From the NCBI RefSeq assembly GCF_963662255.1, contig NC_085046.1, positions 50,049,797 to 50,113,796 on the forward strand: 64,000 nucleotides of DNA. The letters run 5' to 3'. Below are positions 1 to 15,700 of this stretch, in pieces; positions within the stretch are counted from its first letter, which is position 1; every line of letters begins with the position of its first letter. The position numbers and the translations under genes are program-made. The notes below the pieces were generated by a model. It was not told the DNA's origin. It did not search any database and was given only the letters and a program-made list of their open reading frames with translations. This DNA is from Cinclus cinclus. Taxonomy: Eukaryota; Chordata; Aves; Passeriformes; Cinclidae.

Positions 1-2820
1 GAACTTGGGCTTAGCAGATAGAAAAAACTCTAAAGCAGGAAGCATAGAAAGCATGCTAATTTTCTTGATAATGTGAGCTCTGAACATAATAAAAGTGAAC
101 CCAGACCTCTAACATTGAAACACTTGGCTTCCATACACAAGTGGAAGGAGACCCCTACACCTAACAGTTAAGACTTTCTTAAGAACAATTGACCTGGTTT
201 GAAACTGCATCTTTCCATTCAAAATCTAAAAATTTTCTCTGGAAGTTATTTGGCTGTAGATGTTCCCTACTCTCTGTACAAAGTTTCACAGCTCATCTTA
301 TGGTCATATTTCCTCAACTCTTCTCACTAAACCATATGGAATGCTAGGATTAGATTGTTCTTAAATTGTATCCTGGTTATTTCAACTGTCCATCACTTTC
401 TGGTGCTGTGGAACAAGGGATAATCTCAGTAGGTTGCAACCAAATCTGTTTCTTCTAGGAAAATTCCTCATTGGTTTTAATGGATCTAAATGGTCTCTTC
501 ACAACATTTTCTGATTTACCTCCATATTTTCAGGGGATGCACTACTTTCTGTGACTTTGAAGCTTAAAAAAAAAAAAAAGAAAGAGAAAAAAGGCCTGTT
601 TCCAGATGGTATCAGTTTTAACTAATTTTTGCTCTCATTGCTATCCCCCTTCAGTCTTCTTCCCACCATGTGGAAGAGGTGGAGTGGAGTTTACAGCTTA
701 CTTCTGGTGCTGCCCTAAAATGAGTACTCAGTGCCCATACTTGAAATTAGTAAAAATATTGTCTTTAGGTTCACTTTACAGTTACTGTGCACTTATTCTC
801 CTTTGTAGAAAAGCACTAAGACTAATTTTAAGTGCTAAAATGCAAACATGTAAATAATCTTGGGGTCTTTTAGGAGTGTTCAAAGACAGCCTTCACAAAA
901 AAACTTATCACTGTATACTCACATTCTTACATAATCGGTCTTAATTCACTTATGAAGAAGTCCTGGGAGGGAGACATGGGAGAATCATTCTGTACATGTC
1001 CTGCCTGCCTGGGGAAACTACCAGCAGTGCATTCCCTAGATGCGTTAAGTACAGATCAAGATGGATATCTTCTGCAGCATTTCATTGCCCAAGTAATTTC
1101 TTTTCAAAACTTGCCTTTCAGAGCATAAAAGAAAGCCTGAGAATATTTAACAGCAATAGTGACAACACAGCTTACCTGCCCTTCCAGACAAATTGTTTAA
1201 GGAAATTACACATCATGGTGGCAGCATGGCACCCTGAATGCTAGTTGGAAATTCTAGAGTAGAATGAATCTCTTTTCACTCCTAGAAATTGCCTGTAATT
1301 TTTTCATCACTTGACTATCTGTTTCAGAAATAAGTGAACTTAATACATCATTTGTGGTCAGAACAGGATTTTAGATATTTCCTTTTAACTAATCTTCTCT
1401 TTGAACACTTAACAACATTGATTCCAGTTTCACAGAAATTATCAATAGCAACAACTCTGAACAGGTAAATAGTGCTCTTCCTAGTCCCACCATCAACAAG
1501 ACAAGAAAGTAGTAGCAGTTAGTAAAAAGCAGCCCTGGATAGGATTTGATGAGATGTTCTTTGCACTGTTGATTAAGGACAAGGAAGCAGTAAGGGAGAG
1601 GCACATATGGGAAAACATTTCCCACATGAACTTAATGACTCACACCCTCCAGGCTTTGAGGCAGTACAGCTCAAAGCCCACAGAAGGATAGAACAGCTTT
1701 CCCAGTGATATAGGGAGTATACAAAAACACACACCTCATATCATCTGTATCCCTCCCCCCAGCAACAGAAAAACTCTGAGAAAATATTATCATCACAATA
1801 AAATAAAATTTGCAAACTACCACCAAGTCCCACTATTTCAGGGGTAATTTAATTGTCTAGCTTTAAATTTACCTTAATTTTCTGACCAAAAGCAATAATA
1901 AAAGTTCTACAGAAAACACAAGTTTTGTTTGGCCTTTCAATAATATTCTCTACAGGAGCTATTTTCTAGGGATAACTGAAGCATATCACTAGCCTGAAGC
2001 AACCTGTGCCAAGTTCCTCACATCCCCAGTAGGGAGCAAGTGTGTGGGAGTGAATCCAGAGCTAAATATTTGCTTCTAACATTCGCAGTAACAGTTTGAG
2101 GTAGATGGTACTGATCATAATTTTATTTCCAACCATCCCTTTTTTTCTACTCCCCCAGTTATGGATGTATTTCTTGAAATATAGGGTTGCGGAGTCCTGC
2201 AGTTTACAGAATTCTAAAAAGGAATGTTGTATTCTAATTTCTGAGAGCTTGGTTTCCAACAAATGAGGAATATTTTCTGATTGCAGGTGATGTGAGGATT
2301 TTTTGCCTCTCCTAGACCAAATAACTCAGCAAAACAAAGATTCTGTTTTATTTTCAACTAAGTCTGCTATGTCATTCTCAAAAGCCAATTTGTTCTTGTG
2401 CTTTGAGGTCATTACACATTTAGTCATCTTATACCTGATGTATGGGTGTTTGCTCCAACTATGAGCATCTGAAATGCATTAAGATGATGACATGACATAC
2501 TTTTATTCATGTATATTCTTATATGATGCTTTGGAATTTGAAATGGGCAGAAAAAAAGATGAAGAATTACAGGAATGTAGTCAGACAGCAATAAACGTTT
2601 CTATTACTTTGTGACTTAAGAAGCCACCTTGAGTGTCAGTGATAAAGCTTGTTCTCATCTGAAACAGAGCAAATCAAGAACTTTGGCCTGGAGGTAGACA
2701 TCACACCCTTTTTTTGTTCTATGGTTTAGATATTTTCTCTGCAGTTGTATACTGAGGTAGCTTGTCACTTTCTACACATGCAAGGGTGACTGCTGAAAAT
2801 ATCTAGAGATAGTCCAACAT

Positions 2821-2846
2821 TATTTAGGATAATTATTTAGGATAAA
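2821..2846. repeat. 13-bp tandem duplication
   Basis: Two adjacent near-identical copies of TATTTAGGATAAT; the second differs at its last base. It is a minor local duplication in AT-rich intron. Confidence 0.7.
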
Positions 2847-4030
2847 TTTAACATGATTTACTCAAACCCTAAAGTCATGAGATCACATTTTCATTATTAT
2901 ACATTTTTGCTTAATGAAGTCACCAGAGGTTGATTCACAACCTTTTTTCCCCACCCTCTCCAAATTCTATGATTTTATATTATGATGAGCCCTGAGATTA
3001 TTAAAACCTTCATCTCTGTGTGGAGGTTGTTTATATGGCAGTATATGTTTAAGTCACGAATATTATAAAAGTAAAAAAAAACCCTCGCAATTTCATGGCC
3101 CTTAATACCAGGCTGTATCCATTTACTCTTCCATCTTTAAAAACCTGACAATATGACAAACTGGACATGCTGTCACAGAACATAGCAACAGACTGCTCTC
3201 ACTCATTCCTTGGCATCCAGATAGTGGCTTTAACCAGTCAGACTCAAATAACTGCCAAGCACAGGGGTGCCTAACATCACTTTTTAGTAATAACCTGAGG
3301 CACACCCAATAAACCAAACAGAAAAACATCCTGATATATTTCACAAGGACACCAGACAGCAAGCTACATCTAATCAAGATGGATTTTATCTGGATAAAGC
3401 CTAATAATTACAGTCCATGAACTGATTGAGGCTGAGTGGAAAGTTGTATCTAGATGGAAAATCAACCATGATCACTTTTGTAGCAAGTCACTACTGCTTT
3501 CCACAGCATGGGGGAAAAATACACCAGTCAAAATTGTTGAGACACATTAACGTACCACAACAAGCAGGAAAGCCAAACTTGATATAAATTAAAAGTAACA
3601 GCAACGAGAAAAGCTGATTACAAATGAAAACATGTGCCAATGAAACCTAGACTAAAAACGACATGCCTTGTAAATAAGAGCAGATGAAAAATATCATCAG
3701 TGAACTAAAGCTGAGATGCAGGGTACTTCAGCCAACTTGGCAGGCAAAGATGTAAACATAGTCTGTTCTGTTTCCAGCTTTCTCATGGGTCTATTATTTT
3801 ACTCTGATGATTGGAAGATGAACTCACCTTAGGAAGAAAGTCTGTCATCAGAGATGCTCCTCTAGATATGATGCCCTGATGCTTCAATGACTATTTTCTT
3901 CTTTCTCAGTACTTTTTCTCCTTTTTTTTAAGACAGCCTAGCTTGATAAGTCAAAAAGTCAAAACAAACAAAAACAGTGTCCTAAATGCCTTGATACTTT
4001 TCCCTTCTTCTGTTTTCTTTTCCCTGTTTT

Positions 4031-4080
4031 TTTTTGTTTTGTTTTGTTTTGTTTTGTTTTGTTTAGTTTTTGTTTGGTTT
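4031..4080. repeat. (GTTTT)n microsatellite
   Basis: A T run followed by five to six GTTTT pentamers that then degrade into T/G-rich sequence. On the minus strand, the sense strand of CNTNAP2, it reads AAAAC. It may be an old retroposon tail, but no body is recognisable beside it. Confidence 0.85.
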
Positions 4081-4503
4081 GGGGGTTTTTTTTTGACTAT
4101 GTTTGCTTCTCAAATGTAATTTTAACTTTCAAAAATGACTAACAAACTATTAAAAAGGCCTCCCAAAACCCCTGTACAATGGAAACAAAAGTGTATGAGA
4201 TGCTGTTACATATAGAATGTTAATTTCATATGTAAGAATTGAGGCAAGCCATTTTTCTTCCTCTATTTTAGGCAAGGAACTCAATATATTATTATTGAAA
4301 GCTTTCTGCAATAAGATTACACTAGGTAAGGTCTCTGTAATTGTCATTAAACAACTAAGCATTGCTCAATGACAAAATTTTGGTTTTGGCCTTTAAATAT
4401 GTATCAATTCATTTTATTCTAGTTAACAACTGAAAAATATTAACTTCTTCCCTATATCTTTATTGAATTAAATTGCTCAACATTTTGTTTCACATATATG
4501 ATT

Positions 4504-4531
4504 TATATATATATATGTATATATATATATG
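4504..4531. repeat. (TA)n microsatellite
   Basis: Alternating TA dinucleotides with one interrupting G, a typical short AT microsatellite. Confidence 0.85.
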
Positions 4532-7500
4532 CATGAATAAAAGTTCTGCTACCTTGGACATTCAGTAATACAGTTCTCAGGTAAGAATTCTCATCTGAGA
4601 AAACTGATTATATGGATATGAGCAATAGAATCAAACATTTCCTGCTTCTAGGGCACTTTTCTTTAGGATGTAGTAACGGCACATTTATATTCATGCCATA
4701 TGTTTCTACATATGTCATAATATAAAGCATTCCATTGACCCACTATTTACAGAGAGAAAAGTCACAGCATACAACAGTTGTGGCTCTTTAATATCTGCTC
4801 ACAAAGTCATTACAGTAATTATTACATGTGCCAGTTCTGTTAAAAAAAATGAAGAAAGAGAAGGGAAGGAGGACAGTGGGTAGAGAAGTCACCTCATACA
4901 TTTGACCTTAATGAGGCAGGCTATGAATACTCATAATGATTTCTCAAACTGTTTGAAGATGAGCAGCTTGAGGCAAGGAATTGTACTAGAAAGGAGATAG
5001 GCTAAGTACCACTGAAATGGAGCCATTATGCTTGCAGCTATTTGGATCCTGAAATGAGATAAAAGCTGCATCATGGAGGCATGAAAACTTCGGGACAAAT
5101 AGAAAGAATTAACTGACATATCTTCTGGTAAAATACATTATGAAACCTTTCAGTTCTACTTTGCATAAGTAGTCTAAGTGATGAAGCACTAGAAACAGCA
5201 GGCTATGATTTTCTTCTCCTCAGCTTAAAGCCTCAAGCAACTACAGGAGTGCTGATCTGCCTCTCCTGCTGACATTCTTTACAACCATTAGGATAAATAA
5301 CTAAGCCCTTATGGTCCCTCTGCATTGTTCCTCTACTTATTCTTCACTCTAAAATTTCTTGCAGGACAAATGTACAAGGTAAGATCTTAATAATCTTACT
5401 CATCTGACACTTTCCCCCATCCTGCTTATACCAAACAGAGAAAAAGAAAAACATTAAAACCAGGGATTAATCAATTTATTTCTTGTGTCTTTCTCAATGG
5501 GACTGAAACTAAATCTGTCAGAGGAAAATTAAACAGGCCTAGAGATTCAGAAATATTATACAGAGCATAGAATGAAGCTGCAATATACTCAAACTTTGCA
5601 CTAACAAATTTAGGATATTAAGATATTCTAAGAAATATCTTAAAAGAGCAGTTCTTTCCATTACAGCTACTGCACAAATGACAATTAAGAAGAAAACAGG
5701 AAAGGTCATACTGGATACTGAGAAAGCAACCCTCCAACTTCAGAAAAAAACCAGTTTGAATGCAATCTAACTTTGCCTTGTGGACCTGCCTCTGAAAGAG
5801 GGTAAGATGACAGAGCTTTGAAAGAGTTCCCTGTTGATCTTAGCCACAAAAGAGGCTAAACTGAAAAGCACTCTAATGGTTAAACACTGTTACACAACAC
5901 AGCATCAAGGAATACTTTTTCCATATGTGCATTCATTTGAAAAGTTCCGACTTTCTACCTCAACATTTTCCATACTGTCTTTCTGAAAAAGAAAAAGGAA
6001 AGGCAAACTAAAAAGGTTTCCTAAAAATTTATATAGTTCTCACAGATAACTATTTGGAAAACTGCACAACATGAACAGCAATGCCCCAGATTTTGAAAAG
6101 CTATTTTATTGCATCAGAAATAGATAGTTTGAATGTGATATCTCAGACATCTTCATTCCACTATGAGGACATAAAATGTAAGTGCTTGGCTCCTCTTCCC
6201 TATCAGAACACAGAGCAAGAGTACAGCCTTTATTTGGAGAAGACAAGGACAAAATAATTGAAGGAAAGAACTTGGGGATTTCTTTGAAAATAGAGTTGTT
6301 TGTAGAGACCATGAACTGCTGTGGGGAGCACATGAAATTACATATTTATAATTTTGACTGCACTATTGAATCACCAGCACATCTTAGAAACCAGAACAAT
6401 TTTTAGTTACCGCAGCAACATCTGTGAAAGGGGTATCTTGTCATGACACTTGCCAGCTTACTAAATTAAGACACACTAAATTTGAGTATGGATTATGCCC
6501 AGAAATATGCCCAGACAGCTGTCTTCTGCACCACAATTTTCTCTCTCTTTTTTTCTTTTTAATATTGTTTGGCACATTTGGGTATGCTAATGCTTTCTGA
6601 CTAGAGACTTTTTAGGTGAAATGTTGATAGAATTATAAAATTATGAATTTTGTGATTCAATATTTGTGATACAGTACATTAAAGGGCTAAAGACACAATT
6701 TCTAACAGTTTCAGTGGCTTTTCAGGATATTGTCCTTGCACCAGAAGGCTTACAGTCAAGTAAGAGTGAAGCTCACTATCCAACATTTTTGCTCCAGTAA
6801 AACTATAGTACATTAATTGTGAAAGTAGTACATAGCTGTTAAGCCACTTTGTTTTGCAAAGACTGATATTAACTTTGCCAACTTTGTGGACTTGCTTTGT
6901 CAAGGACTGGAACTAGCAAGTTGTACTTTACATTTTTAATCATTAGAATGCTCTTTACTTGCTGGTTTCAACTCAATGAAAGAAGGTGAATTTAAAATGT
7001 GCATTAGTATCTTCAGTAGTAATTTAATATAGAGATGTTTGTTTAACATAGTGGAAGAATAGGAACATTTAGATTTGCCTCTCAGACTAGAGAGGAAAGT
7101 ATAGTTAAGAATCACTATTAAAATAAAATATCACTACTTTGACATATTTTTTTTTATTAGTGTACTCCACTTACCAATCAGTACAGCTAAACTTGTAGGT
7201 TACTTAGTTTTATGTTCATAAATTAATTGTAATAAAGCTAGTTTAAGTATTTTTCAAATGTAGTCCTAGCAATACCATAGACCTGCTGGATACTAACATT
7301 TTTTGAGAATTCTGCTTTGATTCTCTCATGCTTTAGTGCTTTCTGTTAAATGACATGATATGTATCATTGCTACAGAGTTCCACAGAACTGTGTTACTGA
7401 CAAGTGAAATTCTCAAGTAATCTTCTTCCCTACAATAGTATGCATGCTGCTGATAATACCCTATACAGATTCAGAAAAAGATTTAGAGCATTATGCTAAA

Positions 7501-9542
7501 ATTTTAGCTCTTTGCCCTCCAGCCTCAGTGCCTCAGATGACCACTGATCAAAAGAAAACAAAAACTGTGACAGCTGCGACATCTACATACTACACTGTAT
7601 GTACACAGGTGATGAGCTTTACTGAGCTGGGAACAACTGTCAGTTTTAGAAGCACAGATTAAAATTACTTCCCATCAATTTTCACATATCTCTTGCAGTC
7701 ATTTGCATTGTAATGAAGAAATAGATGTTTAAGGTTTTTATTTTTAAAACTGCAGCATTTATATGGATATTAGTGCAAATTGCCTTTTTCTTGTAGCAAA
7801 GAGCTGCTGATGAGAACGATCCAGTTAAAACAGAAAACTGCATTTTTCCACAGCATGCTTCATATCCAAGTGAATTAAGTCATGTATCCTAATGTTCATG
7901 ATCTCCATGCACTGGTTAGGCAAACATCATATTTACATACTCTGAAGTTGTTTTGTAGATGAGAAATGTTAGTGAAATGAAATTATTACTCTTACTTCTC
8001 CCTTTTTTTCCCTTCAGTGTTGAAGAAGCCACTAGGACCTTCTGTTATGTTTTTATATTTAACACAAATGAGCAATGCTGCAGTACAGGATGAGTGTATT
8101 TTTCTGTGCCTAACCCCACTAGGGCAGTATATTTTTAATTTACAAATTTACCCCTGAAGAGTAACCAAAACCTATAGCTAGCACTGAACACAGCAGTTCT
8201 GAAGAGCAGAAATCTTTTAAATGATAGCATTCCTGGCCTTGTTTCCTGCAGTGCCTGCCTGATTAGTTACTGATGCTGTTCAAGGTGCTAGATATGATTT
8301 AAAAAGCTCTAAGTGGCTCAGGATCTGAAAGAGTGGCTTTACACTTGGGTCTCAGGACAGAGGGCTTGGCCTGTCTCTCCAGTCCAAATAGGACTGACAG
8401 CACTTCCAGATCTTAGATTAGGCTCCTTTTTAGGTATGCATTCATTATGCAAACACAGACATTAATGGCAACATGGAACAGTGGTATTCCCCTGTACTCC
8501 AACAGGCTGCCCACCCATGAGCACCTGATCTGGGGTTTGCTCCATGTACCATGATCCCTCCCCATCTCTCCCATTCCAGTTGGATACAATCCATCCCACA
8601 GCCCCAGATATGTCCAGGTTTCTGCCTCCAGAATAGTTGCAGGAGCTTCAGCACCTGTGATCTCTAAAAAGTCATAGACAGTGTTGCTGATGATGGAGTC
8701 TGAGGACTCAGGCATATGCCAGATTTCCAATGCAAACACATTGAAACTCCAACTTGTTATTCAGACATTTGGGGAAAGTCAGAGTACGTTTGTTTTATCA
8801 GGTACCCAGTATTTTATATCAGAAAAAGTGCTGAGACAACTGCTATGCATTAACAGAACAAAGAAATAATATATTCTCAGTGCAGAAAATTGCCATTTTT
8901 CATTATCATATTTTCCTGCTTCAACATGGCAACAGAGATGACTAAGATTGGATACTTTTGGTGAGAATACAAAACTAGTCTTAAAAGCATGAAACAATAA
9001 AAGCACACAACAAAATAAAAATAAGTTAACATAGTTATAAATATTATCTCCAGAGTTTAACTGGTGTTAGAAGGACATACCTGGTTTAAAAGACAAAACA
9101 GACAATAAAGAAAACTCTAAAGTTTTGCTTCTTTTGTAATTAATTTTTATTCCCTGCCTGTGGTGGTAAGCTGCCTTCTACAATGCCCCATGAACAACAG
9201 ATACTACTGAACTCCACTAGGTTGATATACAACCATTTTGGTAAATAGCCACATCTACCAATTTTTTCATTGTGCGACTTTTAATTTTTTTTTTTTTAAT
9301 GATACAACACTGAGGATTCAGACACCTATTAAGACTAATAGGTGCAATTTAAAAATCTTATTAAATTAACTATTGCCTTGCTCAGTCTATCCTGAACAGT
9401 GACTGTAGATTTGATGATCCCAGGCAAAAATCTCTCAGTAATTATTTTTCTTTTAACAAGAAATATGAAATATGAGCAGCCTCCTTCTCCTAACTAAATT
9501 TTAAAAGACTCCAAAAACCAAATCCCCCCTTCATCTAACTTA

Positions 9543-9740
<198 letters not shown>

Positions 9741-12700
9741 TTATGATAATGAATGGACCCTGTTTATATACAAAGAATCGTACCTTTGACATGAAAGCAA
9801 ATCACTGAGGTTTACAGAAAACAAAGCATCTATCCGAAATTGTAGAAGTGATTAAATCCTGCAGCATGTAATTTCTGCTTTTGTAATGTGAGAAAAGTCA
9901 GAATAGGAAGAAAATTCTAACAGCTTGGGGAGAGAGAGGAAAAAGAATACTTTTCCAAGAGTGCATTTAATGTTTTACAATACAGTTCATAACTTTGTTT
10001 ATATTCTTGTTTAAGTTTCGATTACTTCTATTGATACAACATACTTTTACCCTTAAGATTTTTTTCAAGTGATACTAAAAGAGCTTATGAGTTTTCTCTC
10101 AGTAAATTTTGTAATTGTTCCTGTTTTACTACAACTCAGAATAACACTGGCTTTCAAAATTGTAAAATTTCTCCCTTCCTGTAATACCTGTCTCTACACA
10201 GCTATACAATTACAGCTATGCAATTACTTTATTACATACATATAGAACTAATTCTCTGGCCCAGCAATGTCTGAAATGTCACAGTATTTTTCTGGTATAA
10301 GTTTAATTGATTTAGCACACAGGCTTGTTTCAATTTTTCCATGAATACTGTTATCTATTTCAAGTAATAAAGTTTGTCAAATTGTTATGATGGATATCTC
10401 AGACATAATAATAAGCATTGTACATAGAATCTTTTCCAGTAATTATCATATTTTCATACAAATGTAGAACTTTTACAAAATTATGTGCATTAAATATGCA
10501 ATAATTTTATGCTAAGAAAAAGTAAAACTGATCATTTATAGAAATTGTTGTGCATGTCTATATGTATAAAAAGGGTGGATTACAAAAAATATTTTCCTAT
10601 ACAACTCTTTAAAAAGGAATATGTGATGCTGCTTTGCTTTTAAGGACCAAATGGCACAGAATTTTTGTTTGGAACCAGTTGATCAGCTGCTGAAAGAAAT
10701 TAAATATTTGGTTAACCAGACTTCATATCCACCCTAAAAATTAATCTAATTTGTTGGCAATTCTTGCAAGCAATCTCTTTGCTAGGACTGACTTTATTTA
10801 AAATGTCCATAAGGATGAGCTGTTTTGCTGGGCTCTGATGATGGTGAGTGACTGATCACACACACACATTTAAAGCCTTCTAATCACATATCCTTCCACC
10901 ATTGGAAGGAAAGTGGAGTTTTTAAAAAAAAAAAATGCTGATGTGGCACGAATGCAAGGCTAAAGACTCTTATCTATCTACAATTTCCTTGTGATGCTAC
11001 AAGAGAAAGAATTTCCTGGAAAGTTTTATGTGCTCATTAGAGGACATAAAGTAAGTTTTATGCACGTAGATGACACTTTAATTAAATTGTAAAACATTCT
11101 AAGCCATTTCCCCTTTCTCCACCAACAAAGGTCAACATAATCTTCCATTATTAAGGAGACTCTGTCTGTTTTCAGGCACTTCATGCAGAATTCATAAGAA
11201 ATTCAAAACCTATTTTGTTTAGAAGTATTTCCTTCAGTCTCTACACACTATCTAAAAAAAATCATACAATACTAACTCCATCAATGTATAATTGTTGTGA
11301 TACTGACTGGCGAATTTTAATGAATGCACTCCAGGTCAAGTCAAGAAGATAAGAAATATTGTTTGTTATCTTAATGAAGTTTAGTATTTTTTATCTTTTT
11401 AAACTCTTTCAGAAAACCAGGGGATCTTTGTCTCTGTGGTAATCAGACCTACATGTAAGGCCATATGACATTTTTATCCAAATTTGCTGCTTTCAAGAAT
11501 GCAGGCCAATTTTTGTACAGAAATACTGCTACAATTCAGAATATAACATTAAAGAGTGTTATATGGAAGTCAAATGTTTTTATAGAAAATTAAGGGATTT
11601 AGATATAGCACCCTTCTTTATTCTGTTCTTCCGGAATGGGAGAAATAGAAAGTGGTATGTAGGTATTAATTTTATAGCACAGAAAAGGCTGCTTTTTAAT
11701 GTTTGCTTTGTTAAACTTCAATGTTATATTGAACATTAAATAATAGAAACTAAGATTTCTCTTTAAATGAAGACAAAATAATGGGATATTCTAAATAAGT
11801 TCAACTTATAGTGTTGATTCCACTAAGGATGATAGGAAAGAAAAAGAAACAAAAAATAGTGGAAGAATGGAGGACACAAGGGGAATAGACTTTTGCTTTT
11901 CAAGCCAGTAGAAGTGAAATGCCAAAATGTATATTTGCTTTCTTGGTACCTGGTCCAAATATACAACATATGTAGTCTTAAGGGACTTCAGAATAGTATT
12001 AAACTTCAAAATTTTCCAAGTCAAATGCAAAACACACATGCACCCTGATGTCTGGATGAGCTATTTCTAGCATAATAAATCCAGCTATCAGTTTGTTATA
12101 CTTTTTTAAAGGTCAATTATATTCTTTCTGAGGAGAATAGGAGGGAAAAAACCCTGCAAACAGCTTCTTCCCTCTTTAAATGATTTTATATTACATTAAA
12201 GATGGTCTACAAACTACAAGAGGTGAAAAAATGGTCAGAACAGGCATCCAAGGTCTTTGTGTCAGGAAAAAGTATGCACAAAAAGAATGCATAGCCTTCT
12301 AACCAAAAAATGCAATAGCCTTTGAAAAGTTTAATCTCCTGAATAACACATATCAAACTGAGACCACCGTTTTCTTTCATTACAAAATCTGCAAGGGTTT
12401 TCTGTGTTCCAACATGAAGAAAAAAAAGTTTTAAAACTATAAAAATAAAAAAAATATATAAATTTCACTATCTTTTTGTATGAAGCATCAAGCTTCTCTA
12501 AGCTTCTTGGTCTAGGCAGAAAATCCAATCATTTTAATTAGCTAACAAATGCAACTATCAATGCATTTTGAAGTTCACCATTAATAAAGCTAACATTCAC
12601 AACAGTGGATTTGAATGAACATGGCTTGAAGGGAAAAATACATTTTCTTAGAAAAGCTTAATTAGGTAAGTAGACTAAGGGATAACAGCCTAGAGTGAAA

Positions 12701-15700
12701 CAAATACTAACAACAAACCTAGCAGCTGCACAGACTTTAAGAGCATTTTCACTGCTGCCATTCTTCATGGGTCCTGAACACCAAAGGGGATGTGGTGATG
12801 GATGGGGAAGCCAACACTAATTTCTGAGTTTTTAGCATCCTCTATTTTAAACATTAGAGGAAAAGAAAATAGTTCAAAAAGGAGTACAGAATAGTTTTTT
12901 CCAGCTCAAGACTGTTAGTCAAAAGTTGGAAAGAGTCAACATCTCTTAGATTTCAGTGGCTCTAAAGTGATTAAGTGAAGCAGATGTTCTCACTCCTGTT
13001 TTACTTTCTGACTGGTGTAAAGATCAAGGGATAGTTATCCTGCACAGGTGGTGCAGCTGCTGGCTATCTCAAAAAAGCAGAATAACTGAATGACAAAAAG
13101 GATTTAGAAACTCTGTGGCCCTATATGACGTTCCCATAAAATTTCATTAGCACCTTGGTGGACTACAGTTTTTCCATCACTATGAGAAAAGGTATTTTTA
13201 ATTTTAGGGGTGACAAACAATCTCCTTTTATAAGTGCCAAGCTCATTATAAATAGATTACCTAGCATGACAGTCTGCACTATGTGGCTCAATGAATGTGC
13301 TGCAATATGTTTTGTTTCTGTCACTGAATGTGGTTGCTTCAGGGAATAAACTCCTTTAAACACCTGCTAATATAGGAGTAAATCTCAGCTTTACAGGAAC
13401 ATAGCAAAGGTGAAGATACAGAAAAATGGATAGAATTAAATTACAGCGAAAGTGACAAAACCAGGCAATGCATCAGATCCACAAAGTCCAGCTATGTCTC
13501 TCCAGCACTTTCAACTTCTTGCAAAAATACTGAAAGTTAAATAGACCATAAGGTGCATGGGTTTATGTAACTCAAACTCGTCAGCTCTTTCAACTCTTAA
13601 GCCCTGAAAGAACAAACATACAATGAAGGGGGAAACAACTCCAAGCTTACTCAAGAAATAGCTGCACACTGAAATATCACACCAGAAATTTATTTTAAAA
13701 TAGTAAAATAAGATTTTTTTGCTTTATTATAACATATATTCAGAAGATAACTGGAAAATGGAAAATTATTAAAAAATTACTTTTTATACATCAATACATT
13801 TACACTGTAAGATCCTGTTCTGATATCAGAATTTTTTCCCTGTGCGCATCCACATTCAACCTATACTCATCCTTGACTCATTGCAATGCTATATGATGGA
13901 GAAATGATGTCTTACAATTCTTTTAAGATAAGTTAAAAGCACTAAATATTTCATTATAGTCAAAGCAAGATCTATATGAGTGAAAAATACCCTTCTGTAT
14001 TCTGAAAGAAGGAATACACACAGCTGCTGGGTTGCTGTACTACCTTTAGTATATTAAAACGTTTTTAAAAAGCTCCACAAAAAGCCAACATGATGCAATG
14101 CTACTTCAATTTTCTTGCTGTTCTGTAGGACAATGTCTGTAATGGTTGGGACCAAGCCTTATGTTTGCCAGTTTTTTCAAGTCTGGATATACAAATTCAG
14201 TAGTTTGGAACTCAACCTTATAATGTCTAAGAAAAGGAAAAGTAAAATAAATTTAAAAATTAATTCTCCAGTTATAATTAACTTAAAATAAGCATATGTA
14301 GTGTTAAATCAGACAAAAGTAAGTGTGAACAAGTATTTACTTTTACATCTCACACTGTGAAAAGTAACCAATTCAGACAGGACTTTGAGATTAAATGTTT
14401 TCTGATGTAACTTTTACCAGGTTCCCAAATATTAGGGGCTCCACTACTCATTTGCTATTGGAAAAGAAAACCTGATTGGAAACCTCTGCTCAACATTCCT
14501 TTGCCCTCTCCACTGTTTTAGGCTGCCAGTCTACAGAAGCTCACAACCCCTTCACCTATGAGAGCTGAAGTAAAAAATTAATCACAAATTGAAACCCAAG
14601 GACAATCACCCACTACCAGCATCCAAAAAAACTCATTAGTCAAACAGTGACAGACAGAGGAAATGAAAGCTACATCTATATCAGGATGGTGATGGAGGAA
14701 ACCATCACCATTCTGATATAGAATTGTGTATGTATCTAAAATTCTTTGAGCTATTTGAGTACACATCAGTTTAGCATTGTGTATGATACTCATCTGAAAA
14801 AGAGCTCCAAAATATTAAAAACACCTAACACAATCTGATCCTGCACAGAGAAGGTTCTAAGGTATCACTGTTTTAAGATTTTTTTTCTTGTCATTTTTAC
14901 TTATAACACAATGATCTTAATGTCAAAAGCCAAAAGATAATGAAACACTTGTTTTGCTTTCTGCATAATGCCAAAGACCCTTTTAAAAAGTTTTTCTTCA
15001 TTAAAAGGTATCTTGCAAATATTTGCTAAAATAACACTCCTCCCTAAATAAAACACGGCAGTGAAGAACAAGTGTAAAATCCTAACTAGAAAAAAAAATT
15101 GTCTTGCAACCCCAACAGTAGTTCTTCATGTTAAATTTATGATGGACTCTTAGAGAGAGCAAGTTCTGCATGACCTGAAGGTGGATCACCACAAGCCACA
15201 CACTAAATAGCAGATACCTGCAGCTAGGATGCCCCTGTAAAATTAGGTTACCTTTATAAGGAGAAGGACAGGGAGCAGCACTTTCACCAAAATACAGGGC
15301 TCTAGTAGGACAAAGCTGTAAGACCTTTAAGGCTGCTGGCCCTCACAGTGCAGAAAACAGCTGTGGCTGCTCTCAGTGTGCTCACCTGGACAGGCCAGAG
15401 CAGTAGGAATATGCCAACATATCCTGCTGGCTGCAATACTGAATTTCAGTGCCCAGACTATGAGCATTTGGAAACTACTCCTGGATGTGTCAGCAATTGC
15501 AATGAAGTTTGAGTCAAGGAAGAAAACTTCTCAATGAGCTACAGCTTTATGCACATATGAAATATGGTATGTAAAAAAACTGTACATAAAAAGATTAATT
15601 TTGACATTGAAATGGATCTCCTGTGATGCCTAAGGGAATTTCAGAAATTTCTTTCTGAAGAAATGCAACTATTCTAGATGCATTTCCAGTTCATTCAGTT

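Noticed and set aside
10858..10870. CA repeat as a microsatellite feature
   Set aside because: Only about six dinucleotides; too short to list.
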